The position numbers were made by a program, and so were the translations under genes. From NCBI GenBank assembly GCA_035354435.1, contig DAOQAY010000060.1:1-16165 (forward strand): DNA of 16,165 nt, given 5' to 3'. The notes below the pieces were generated by a model, which saw only the letters and a list, made by a program, of their open reading frames with translations, did not search any database and was not told the DNA's origin. The stretch comes from JAKLDO01 sp035354435. GTDB taxonomy: Bacteria; UBP6; UBA1177. Below, piece after piece: positions 7,220-14,012 of the stretch (its first letter is position 1; the number at the start of each line of letters is the position of its first letter).

Positions 7220-8548
7220 ATGTTCAAAATAGTGATCTGCAATGACCCTGTGTTCAGCATAAAAGATCATCCGGGGAAAATTGAATGGTCGGGGATGACA
7301 AAAGAGGCGGTTCTGGAAAAGCTTTTCACTGCTGTAAAGAGCAACAGACCTGTCGCCTTGGCTTATGCTGAGTATCTTTTTTCCGATGAGGTTGCCGCTC
7401 TTTCATTTTTTGAACTTATCTCAAAAACAGACAGCAATGTGACTTTTTTCTGCCATGAGCTGAACTTTCCGGCAGTGCTTACCAGATATGCGGTGATCGA
7501 GCCTGAAAATCTGGAACTTACCATTTTCTCCAATAAAATTAATACTCTTCCTTTTTCAAATAACGGAAAAAAGACAATATTCGAGAATTTTAAAGGATTT
7601 CCTTTTTCAAGAATTGACGGGATAATCGCCGACCTTGCAATATTGAAAGAAGAAGAGGCGATCTCGCTGCTCCTTGAAAAGAAAAGAGGACTTTTGCGGC
7701 AGAACGAGATACTCGAAGTTGTTCACATCGAAGATGGCATAAACCAGATCGGCGGACTTTCGGAATTAAAAAAATGGATAGTTGAAAGGAAGGGTAACTT
7801 TTCCGAGGATGCGAGGAATTTCGGTATTCCGATGCCGAAAGGAATGCTTATGCTCGGAGTTCAGGGCTGTGGAAAATCGCTGACAAGTAAAGTCATTGCA
7901 AACATATGGAATTTTCCGCTTGTCAGGCTTGATTTCATTAATCTTTTCAGAAAAGGGAGAAGTGTCGAAGAGCTTTTGAAAGATGCGATTGCAACTCTTG
8001 AGGGTTTTGCTCCGGTGGTGCTGTGGATAGATGAGCTTGAAAAAGCTTTGTCTCAGGAAAGCGAAGGTGCCGAGATCAGAAGAGTGCTCGGCTGGCTGAT
8101 GACATGGATGCAGGAAAAGAAAGAGCCGGTATTCCTTGTTGCGACTGCAAATAAAGTGTCACTGCTTCCGCCTGAACTTCTGAGAAAGGGCAGGTTTGAT
8201 GAAATATTCTTTGTCGATCTTCCTTCAAAAAGTGAAAGGGAAGAGATATTCAAGATACATCTGAAAAAAAGGAACAGAAAGTGGGAAGAATTCGATATTG
8301 AAAAACTTGCGACTGACACAGAAAGTTTCAGCGGCGCCGAAATAGAGCAGATCGTTGTTGACGGGCTTATCACGGCGTATTCAAAAAGTTCCCAGCTAAG
8401 TCAGAAAATGATAGAAGAAGTGCTTCGCAGAACGGTTCCTCTTTCCAAGACATATGAAGAAAGCATCAAGGAATTAAGGTTGTGGTCCAGAAACAGAGCA
8501 AGAAATGCTTCCGGCAACCGTCGTATAGAATCTTTTTTCGAAGGATAG
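7220..8548 (+). CDS. Ycf46-like AAA+ ATPase
   Basis: A 442-residue protein with one C-terminal AAA+ module. Numbering from ATG 7220: a divergent N-terminal domain (1-160), then IGGLSELKKWI (177-187), Walker A GVQGCGKS (213-220, Lys219), Walker B VVLWIDE (266-272, Asp271 and Glu272), sensor-1 region VATANK (307-312), and the arginine stretch LLRKGRF (320-326) that supplies Arg-finger candidates. The linker plus PKGMLMLGVQGCGKSL are typical of the Ycf46 group found in cyanobacteria, plastids and scattered bacteria, whose role is poorly defined (in cyanobacteria it has been linked to photosynthesis and CO2 use). Walker A has Cys at the second variable position, where Thr is usual. It lies 1 base before the NFACT gene, so the two are cotranscribed. 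Client and cellular role are unknown. Confidence 0.88.
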   Translation: MFKIVICNDPVFSIKDHPGKIEWSGMTKEAVLEKLFTAVKSNRPVALAYAEYLFSDEVAALSFFELISKTDSNVTFFCHELNFPAVLTRYAVIEPENLELTIFSNKINTLPFSNNGKKTIFENFKGFPFSRIDGIIADLAILKEEEAISLLLEKKRGLLRQNEILEVVHIEDGINQIGGLSELKKWIVERKGNFSEDARNFGIPMPKGMLMLGVQGCGKSLTSKVIANIWNFPLVRLDFINLFRKGRSVEELLKDAIATLEGFAPVVLWIDELEKALSQESEGAEIRRVLGWLMTWMQEKKEPVFLVATANKVSLLPPELLRKGRFDEIFFVDLPSKSEREEIFKIHLKKRNRKWEEFDIEKLATDTESFSGAEIEQIVVDGLITAYSKSSQLSQKMIEEVLRRTVPLSKTYEESIKELRLWSRNRARNASGNRRIESFFEG

Positions 8549-8549
8549 A

Positions 8550-9839
8550 ATGTTCCTTTCTGAATTAATACAAGTGGCTGATTACATTAATGAGAATGTG
8601 TCCGGCTCTATCATAAGCAATATCTACAGGTCTAACGGCGGGACTCTGTTTAAGCTGTATGGCGCTCAAATAGCAGGAATATACTTCAACACAAATGAAA
8701 AAGTGCTGATACCGGTAAGCGACTTTTCTCTTTTCAGGAAAGATCCTATAACAAGAACTGAAGAAGGGCTTCGAGCAAATTTCACGAGCCGGATAAAAAG
8801 AGTTTCAGTCATGGAGAAATTCGGGAAAGTTGTTCGTATAGAATCTCCGCAGACTGAATTAATCATTCCTCTTTTTAAGGGAAAGGGACTTTTCATAAAA
8901 GATATTTCAGGAACCGTAATCTGGAGTGAAAAGAAAGATAATGCTTTGGAATTACTGAAAGAACCTATGAAATACTTTGATCCGGTTGCTTTGCCGCAGT
9001 TGTGGGAGAAAAAATTTCTTGAAGAGATAAAAAAGAATGCAGAGCTGAAAAAAGAACAGTTTATTGCCTGGAAAATCAGAAAACTCCGGAAACTGGCAGA
9101 CAATTTAACAGCTCAGATCGAAAAATATAAAGAAGATATTGAGAAATTCGGTAAGTGGGCACCTTTAATAAAAGCAAATCTGTCGATCATAACCCCGAAA
9201 GAGAAAATGAAAAGTATCGAACTTTATGACTTTGACGGTGAAAAAAAGAAACTTGATCTCGATCCTTCGAAAACAGTGCTTGAAAACATGGAGATCTTTT
9301 TCAGTAAAATCCGTAAAGCAAAAACCGGGATCGAGCTGACAGATAAAAGACTTGGTGAAACTTTTTTGGAAATTGAAAAGTTCCATATTTCGGCTGATGA
9401 TCCAGAAATTCAGCAACCGTTGATAAACACCAGAAAAATCAAACAGAATCCTCAGCATAGACCGTATCACGAATTTCATGCTGAAAACGGGAAAATATTT
9501 CTAGTCGGAAAAGAGGCAAAAGACAACGATGAGCTTACTTTTAAGATTGCTTCACCGTATGACATCTGGTTCCATGCCAAAGATTATCATGGAAGTCATG
9601 TGATCCTGAAAATGAAAAAAGGTGAGGAGCTGTCGGGAACTGATCTGCTCAACGGCTGTCTGCTTGCGATCTATTACAGCAAAGCAAAAAAAGGGATGAG
9701 CGGCGAAGTATGGTATACCGAAAGAAAGAATGTGATGAAAAAGAAAGGTCTTGATGCTGGTAAAGTTATAATAAGAAACGGCAAAGTTAAATATATAAAT
9801 GGTGGCGTGCTTCCTGACAGTTTAAAGAAAAGCGGTTAA
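8550..9839 (+). CDS. NFACT-family (RqcH/FbpA-related) protein, short and lacking the Asp-Arg motif
   Basis: RqcH/NEMF/Rqc2 proteins bind stalled large ribosomal subunits and tail nascent chains with alanine; older annotations call them fibronectin-binding. This 429-residue copy has a short N-terminal domain (about 1-150), a coiled-coil middle (150-275) with GKWAPLIKANL (201-211) and LDLDPSKTVLENMEIFFSKIRKAK (235-258, matching the LDP..sp.eNA..yf.kyrKaK block), and a clear C-terminal NFACT-R domain (about 305-418) with VGKEAKDNDELTFKIA (319-334), DIWFHAKD (338-345) and GSHVIL (348-353). Typical RqcH is about 570 residues; the missing part corresponds to the second half of NFACT-N and the HhH region. 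The Asp-Arg pair used for tRNA work appears replaced by Gly92-Lys93. AAGGA (8541-8545) precedes the ATG. It may be ribosome-bound but not a tailing enzyme. Confidence 0.85.
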   Translation: MFLSELIQVADYINENVSGSIISNIYRSNGGTLFKLYGAQIAGIYFNTNEKVLIPVSDFSLFRKDPITRTEEGLRANFTSRIKRVSVMEKFGKVVRIESPQTELIIPLFKGKGLFIKDISGTVIWSEKKDNALELLKEPMKYFDPVALPQLWEKKFLEEIKKNAELKKEQFIAWKIRKLRKLADNLTAQIEKYKEDIEKFGKWAPLIKANLSIITPKEKMKSIELYDFDGEKKKLDLDPSKTVLENMEIFFSKIRKAKTGIELTDKRLGETFLEIEKFHISADDPEIQQPLINTRKIKQNPQHRPYHEFHAENGKIFLVGKEAKDNDELTFKIASPYDIWFHAKDYHGSHVILKMKKGEELSGTDLLNGCLLAIYYSKAKKGMSGEVWYTERKNVMKKKGLDAGKVIIRNGKVKYINGGVLPDSLKKSG

Positions 9840-9842
9840 AAA

Positions 9843-10412
9843 ATGAAGGAACTGCTCAAAATATTCATTTGTATTATGTTTTTCACTTTGTTTTGTTATG
9901 GTGAAGATGAAAAATGTTCTTTTGCCGGATTTTCGACAGGGCATACCTGGTTCCATGATTATAACGGTTTTTCAAAGTCAGGAATGAACATAAGCCTGTT
10001 TTATGATCCTTCTGTCACAAAATATCTGAACATAGATAATGCGGTTCTGCTTAATTTCAGCTGGAGAGATCCGGAATCTGAAACTCTTTTCCAGACAGGG
10101 AAAAAAGATTATTATTTCATGCCTCAGTTTTTAATAGGTCCAAGAGGCACTTTCCAGTTTTTTAATAAAATAGCTGTTTTTTTTGGCGGTGGTTTAAGTT
10201 TTTCTGTCGGAATAGATTACCTTGCTGAAAATAGTGATGTAAAAGCTTCTTTCAGCCCGGGGTTTTATCTGAAGACAGGATTTGATTTTGCCGTGGTGAA
10301 GTTTATTGCACTGGGTCTTGAGTTTAAATATAACTGGTCAGTTGTTCAGATGCCGCATCTTCTGTCATTGAATTTAAGGATAAGTTACCGGCATAAACGC
10401 GCTGTAAAATAA
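9843..10412 (+). CDS. Secreted beta-rich protein, probable small outer-membrane beta-barrel
   Basis: I do not recognise the family. The 189-residue product has an N-terminal signal peptide (Lys-containing start, hydrophobic residues 6-18, cleavage plausible near CYG-ED at about 20). The mature part alternates short aromatic and glycine-rich strands, such as MNISLFYD, FMPQFLIGP, IAVFFGGGLSFSVGID, FYLKTGFDF and ALGLEFKYNW, ending in LNLRISYRHKR. This resembles an 8-stranded outer-membrane barrel, but the final residue is not the usual aromatic. The gene starts 3 bases after the NFACT stop with a weak A-rich ribosome site, so it is the third gene of the operon. Its stop (10410-10412) abuts directly the stop of the convergent lipoprotein gene at 10413. 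Confidence 0.72.
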   Translation: MKELLKIFICIMFFTLFCYGEDEKCSFAGFSTGHTWFHDYNGFSKSGMNISLFYDPSVTKYLNIDNAVLLNFSWRDPESETLFQTGKKDYYFMPQFLIGPRGTFQFFNKIAVFFGGGLSFSVGIDYLAENSDVKASFSPGFYLKTGFDFAVVKFIALGLEFKYNWSVVQMPHLLSLNLRISYRHKRAVK

Positions 10413-11642
10413 TTAGAAATTGGGATCAACGGTCATTTTAACAGTGAGTCCGTAATGATCGGAAAGAGAATAGCTTTCTTTTTTGTTATTGCTGAACTTA
10501 ATAAACTCATTTATAAATGTTCTTTTAGTTTCAAAAATATAGCCTCTTTTGTTGAAGAAGAAAATATGATCCGGAACTGAATCAATTCCTGATTCTGCCA
10601 TAGGATTGTCTGCACAAACTGTGCAAGCAAGCTCATCATTTTCAGAAATATCAAAATATGGATCATAATAACCAGCTGAAATTATAGCAGAAACTGGAGT
10701 CGCATTCGATTCTTTAATGTTATATCCGCCGGCGAGGTTTCCATCAAAATCACCGAGAATAACTCTCTGCGAAACATCATCTTTAAAAGGTATTGAGAGT
10801 ATTTCACTGGTTTGAGTCATCTGTTCCTGTGCCCAGCTTCCTGCAAGTCCGGTATATTCCGTGTCGCTCAACTTTGAAAGACCTGTACATATAACCTGAA
10901 CGCTATTTACAACAACAGGTATAGTTTCATCAGGATGTTCAGGGTCTTGCATTGCTCTAACATTATCAACAGTTGCATAAATAGCCATTCTGTAATTTCC
11001 AGTTGATGTCAGACCCAGAGAGCCTTTATCTTTCATGGGATATTTTGATGCAAGCAGAATTCCATTATTTCCGTCATGGTTGTATGAAACTTCTGTTTCT
11101 GACATGCAACCTTGAAGAACAGCCTGAATATCGCCTCCCGCAATTGCACTGATACCTTGACCGAGAAGGCATGTCTGGCATGCTTGAGGCATTGTCAGAA
11201 AAACGCTCCAGCAGTTAGTTACGATACATGTCTGATCTGTACTGTTCATGCAGTTTTCCATATAACATGCAAGAATAGGTGCAACATCTTCCTGAGTACA
11301 TGAAGGCGGAATCGGTTCAAAATCTTCATTCTTTGTTGTCAGCCAGAGAGAATATCTGTATCCAAGATCTTCGGTAAGATATTTTTTGACAGAATTCATT
11401 TTTTTTGAATCGTAAAGCTCCTGAATGCATATCACATCCGAGTCAGCTTCGGCAAGAACCTGCTCAATTACAGCATTTCTTTCATTAAAGAACGATAGTT
11501 CATCACCGAGTCTCACATTTATCGTGGTAAAAGACATGGTGGTATCGCTTTTTGTAAAGCCTTCAAATGAATTGTTGCAGCCAGTGAATATTGCAAAAAC
11601 AAGGAAAAGCAGAGATACTTTTAAAAGATCAGTTTTCATCAT
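10413..11642 (-). CDS. Endonuclease/exonuclease/phosphatase-fold lipoprotein with a Cys-rich insertion
   Basis: A 409-residue exported lipoprotein. The signal peptide ends in the lipobox FTGC, Cys22 being the lipidated residue. EEP-superfamily (DNase I-like phosphodiesterase) motifs follow: INVR (41-44, Asn42), VICIQE (70-75, metal ligand Glu75), GNNGILLASKYP (191-202), ILGDFD (295-300), PDHIFF (357-362) and SDHYG (394-398, catalytic His396). The usual GDxN is GDFD here. Between motifs, residues 115-179 hold eight cysteines (115, 126, 131, 139, 144, 155, 158, 179), suggesting a disulfide-bonded insertion; 340 and 343 form another CxxC. The substrate could be nucleic acid, phospholipid or phosphoinositide. 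Start: GGAG (11648-11651) is 5 bases before ATG 11642 and 8 before ATG 11639; both fit. It lies 19 bases after the sigma-1-like gene. Confidence 0.87.
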   Translation of the reverse strand: MMKTDLLKVSLLFLVFAIFTGCNNSFEGFTKSDTTMSFTTINVRLGDELSFFNERNAVIEQVLAEADSDVICIQELYDSKKMNSVKKYLTEDLGYRYSLWLTTKNEDFEPIPPSCTQEDVAPILACYMENCMNSTDQTCIVTNCWSVFLTMPQACQTCLLGQGISAIAGGDIQAVLQGCMSETEVSYNHDGNNGILLASKYPMKDKGSLGLTSTGNYRMAIYATVDNVRAMQDPEHPDETIPVVVNSVQVICTGLSKLSDTEYTGLAGSWAQEQMTQTSEILSIPFKDDVSQRVILGDFDGNLAGGYNIKESNATPVSAIISAGYYDPYFDISENDELACTVCADNPMAESGIDSVPDHIFFFNKRGYIFETKRTFINEFIKFSNNKKESYSLSDHYGLTVKMTVDPNF

Positions 11643-11647
11643 TTTTT

Positions 11648-11651
11648 CTCC
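11648..11651 (-). promoter_or_regulatory. Ribosome binding site deciding the lipoprotein start
   Basis: GGAG on the minus strand precedes the tandem ATGATG at 11642-11637. The open frame extends 65 codons further upstream, but that part overlaps the sigma-1-like gene and would bury the signal peptide, so the start is here. Confidence 0.8.
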
Positions 11652-11661
11652 GTAACTATTA

Positions 11662-12228
11662 TTAAAATCTAAGCTTGAACATATTTTTAATGACCATGCC
11701 GCCGTATATCCAGAAAAGCTGGAACAGGCTTCTGAAGTCAAGATTGCTGAAAAGATTGTCCCATATTCCCATCGGAAGCATTGAAGGAATGCACCCTGAA
11801 CTGTATTCAAGCATCCATCCATTCTCTTTAATGACATAACCTTTGGATTTCCTGAATTTTAAATGTGCCCAGTCTCCAGGAAGAAAAACTTTCCGGTCAA
11901 TAGTTCCTTCATCGTATGTCCACATTTCGCCGTCAATCATGATATCATGAACATTTGCAAAATATCTTCCTGAATGACCTTCTGTTCCGATCGGCGATCC
12001 GAAAATTATCAGATATTCAGAAAATGAACCGTAAAGCAGTGTCATTATTCCCATGGCGCCGTTTGCATTGTTGAATATCCAGGTGAAATTTTTCGTGTTC
12101 AATTTTCCGGGGTATTCAGCGTCAATTTTATCAACAAGTATCCTGAATTTATCCTCTTTTTTGAATTCAAGGTTTGCAACTTCCTTGACAAGTTCATGCA
12201 GTCTGGCAGGATCGAATCTTTTTACCAT
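11662..12228 (-). CDS. Sigma-1 receptor / ERG2 (sterol C8 isomerase) family protein
   Basis: A 188-residue bacterial member of the ERG2/sigma-1 receptor family. In eukaryotes ERG2 moves the sterol double bond from C8 to C7, and sigma-1 is an ER ligand-binding chaperone. Matches run from the N terminus: FDPARLHELV (5-14), YPGKL (39-43), WIFNNANGAMG (50-60), LYGSFSEYLIIFG (65-77), GTEGHSGRYFA (81-91), GWMLEYSSGCIPSMLP (137-152) and DNLFSNLDF (157-165). Asp95 and Glu141 fall at the places of human Asp126 and Glu172, the acidic ligand-pocket pair, with the identical 46-residue spacing. The human N-terminal membrane helix (about 31 residues) is absent; the C-terminal hydrophobic helices that lie on the membrane are kept. 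AGGAG (12236-12240) is 7 bases before the ATG. It follows the pilus ATPase by 29 bases. Substrate unknown. Confidence 0.93.
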   Translation of the reverse strand: MVKRFDPARLHELVKEVANLEFKKEDKFRILVDKIDAEYPGKLNTKNFTWIFNNANGAMGIMTLLYGSFSEYLIIFGSPIGTEGHSGRYFANVHDIMIDGEMWTYDEGTIDRKVFLPGDWAHLKFRKSKGYVIKENGWMLEYSSGCIPSMLPMGIWDNLFSNLDFRSLFQLFWIYGGMVIKNMFKLRF

Positions 12229-12235
12229 CGCGGAT

Positions 12236-12240
12236 CTCCT
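12236..12240 (-). promoter_or_regulatory. Ribosome binding site of the sigma-1-like gene
   Basis: AGGAG on the minus strand, 7 bases before ATG 12228. It fixes the start and confirms that the protein begins without the N-terminal membrane helix seen in eukaryotic members. Confidence 0.8.
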
Positions 12241-12257
12241 AATAAATTCAAGGAAGT

Positions 12258-14000
12258 TTATTCATAGTAAAGAGCTTTGACAATTTCATCAAAAGTGGTC
12301 ACTCCGTCGGCAAGCTTTCTGATCGCAGACTCCCTCAGTGTCAGCATTCCGTCCATCACAGCATTATTTCTGATCTCATCAGTCGTGGCGTTTGATGATA
12401 TCAGTGACCTCATTTTGGGAGTTACAGGCATATATTCGATGATAGCTGTACGCCCTTTATATCCGGTATAACGGCATTTTACACAACCTTCAGAATCTCT
12501 GATCTTGTAATTGCTTTCAAGTGGAAGATGCAGTGTTATCTTCTCTTCTTCTTTCATTTCTCTTATAAAAGAACAGAACGGACAGACTTTTCTGACAAGT
12601 CTCTGTGCGACGATTGAGTTCAGCACACTTGCAATAAGATACGGTTCAACACCAAGATCTGAAAGCCTTTCAACGGTTGTTGCGGTGTCATTAGTGTGAA
12701 GTGTGGAAAGTACCAGATGCCCGGTAAGTGCCGCCTGAACAGCGTTCGATGCAGTTTCCTTGTCTCTGATCTCTCCTATCATGACTATATCCGGGTCCTG
12801 TCTGAGAATGTGCCGCAATGCACTTGAAAAAGTAATGCCGGCTTTTGTGTTGACACCCATCTGATTTATCTCTTCGATCACGATCTCTATCGGATCTTCA
12901 ACCGAAACGATATTGATGTCAGGTGATGCTATATTTTTGAGAGTAGAGTAGAGTGTGGTTGATTTTCCACTTCCCGTCGGACCGGTGACAAGAACCATTC
13001 CGTACCCTTTTTTTAAAGACAGATCGTAATTTTCAAGCTGATCAGGAGCAAACCCTATCCCGCTGATATTTTTGACAAATCCTCCGGATTCCAGTATTCT
13101 CAGAACCATTTTTTCACCAGTTACGACCGGAATGGTGCTTGCTCTGAGTTCTACTTCGAGTCCTGTTTCCGTGACAACTTTTATTCTGCCGTCCTGAGGT
13201 CTTCTCTTTTCTGCAATATCCATTTTTGCCAGCATTTTAAGGCGGCTGACAAAAGGAAGGTGCGCTTCAAAAGGGAAGGAATAAATGGTATGAAGTATGC
13301 CGTCGAGTCTGAAGCGGATGTTGGTTTCGTTTCTTTTGGGTTCAATATGAATATCACTGGCTTCCTGATCTATGGCATATTTAAGCATATAATCAACAGC
13401 ATTAATGATGTGCTTGTCATCCATATTTCTGGCTTTACCGAGATCTGTGAGATTTTCGAGATTATTGAACCCTTCCTTGACAAAATCGGCGGCGGCAGCT
13501 TTTATAGATTTTTTAAAACCGAAAAGGTCTGAGATAATTCTTTCGATATCTTTTGCCGCAGCGACAACAGGCATAATTTCACATGATGTTGTCGTTGAAA
13601 GCTGATCTATCACATCCATCCGGAAAGGGTCTGCCATTGCAAGAGTGATAATGTCGCCCTCTTTTTTCATCGGAAGAACTCTATTTATTTTACCATAGGA
13701 TGCGCTTATGGTTTTCACGGCAAGCTGGGCATCTATTTTCAAAGGATCTATAATGATATACTCGCATCCGGCCCTTGCTGCAATGAGTTTAAGAATCTGT
13801 TCCTCTTCAAGCGGAATAGACTCTTTTTCACAGATAAAAACGATCAGTTCCGTAACAAAAGGTGATTTCTTGCAAGTGTTTTCATACATTGATGTATAGA
13901 AATCTATCCTTGCAGAAATAAGGTCTTTCTGGTCTTTGCTCAAAATGTCATATTCAAAAAGCATTTCAAGAAGAATGGTTACGGTAAGTTCTATTTTCAT
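12258..14000 (-). CDS. Type IV pilus / type II secretion assembly ATPase (PilB/GspE family)
   Basis: A 580-residue cytoplasmic hexameric ATPase that powers pilin assembly or pseudopilus growth. Numbering from ATG 14000: an N-terminal MshEN/T2SSE_N-like domain (about 60-165, with a VLPMKKEGDIITLAMADP segment), then SDIHIEP (215-221), Walker A GPTGSGKST (340-348, Lys346), the Asp box IVSVEDPIE (364-372), Walker B PDIVMIGEIRD (403-413), the His box TGHLVLSTLHTND (426-438) and the zinc-binding tetracysteine CPFC...CVKC (Cys473, 476, 506, 509). All catalytic elements are intact. Cys4 and length fit PilB/GspE rather than the retraction ATPase PilT. No pilC, pilT or pilin gene is in the window. It follows the receiver/coiled-coil gene by 12 bases. 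Confidence 0.95.
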   Translation of the reverse strand: MKIELTVTILLEMLFEYDILSKDQKDLISARIDFYTSMYENTCKKSPFVTELIVFICEKESIPLEEEQILKLIAARAGCEYIIIDPLKIDAQLAVKTISASYGKINRVLPMKKEGDIITLAMADPFRMDVIDQLSTTTSCEIMPVVAAAKDIERIISDLFGFKKSIKAAAADFVKEGFNNLENLTDLGKARNMDDKHIINAVDYMLKYAIDQEASDIHIEPKRNETNIRFRLDGILHTIYSFPFEAHLPFVSRLKMLAKMDIAEKRRPQDGRIKVVTETGLEVELRASTIPVVTGEKMVLRILESGGFVKNISGIGFAPDQLENYDLSLKKGYGMVLVTGPTGSGKSTTLYSTLKNIASPDINIVSVEDPIEIVIEEINQMGVNTKAGITFSSALRHILRQDPDIVMIGEIRDKETASNAVQAALTGHLVLSTLHTNDTATTVERLSDLGVEPYLIASVLNSIVAQRLVRKVCPFCSFIREMKEEEKITLHLPLESNYKIRDSEGCVKCRYTGYKGRTAIIEYMPVTPKMRSLISSNATTDEIRNNAVMDGMLTLRESAIRKLADGVTTFDEIVKALYYE

Positions 14001-14005
14001 CAAGT

Positions 14006-14009
14006 CTCC
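14006..14009 (-). promoter_or_regulatory. Ribosome binding site deciding the pilus ATPase start
   Basis: GGAG on the minus strand is 5 bases from ATG 14000 but only 2 from the in-frame TTG at 14003, so the ATG is the start. Confidence 0.75.
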
Positions 14010-14012
14010 GGT

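Noticed and set aside
11643..11837. N-terminal 65-codon extension of the lipoprotein frame
   Set aside because: It overlaps the sigma-1-like gene, and the signal peptide with lipobox begins only at 11642.
13260..13605. Open frames on the + strand inside the pilus ATPase gene
   Set aside because: They are antisense to a fully conserved ATPase with all its motifs and have no supporting ribosome sites.
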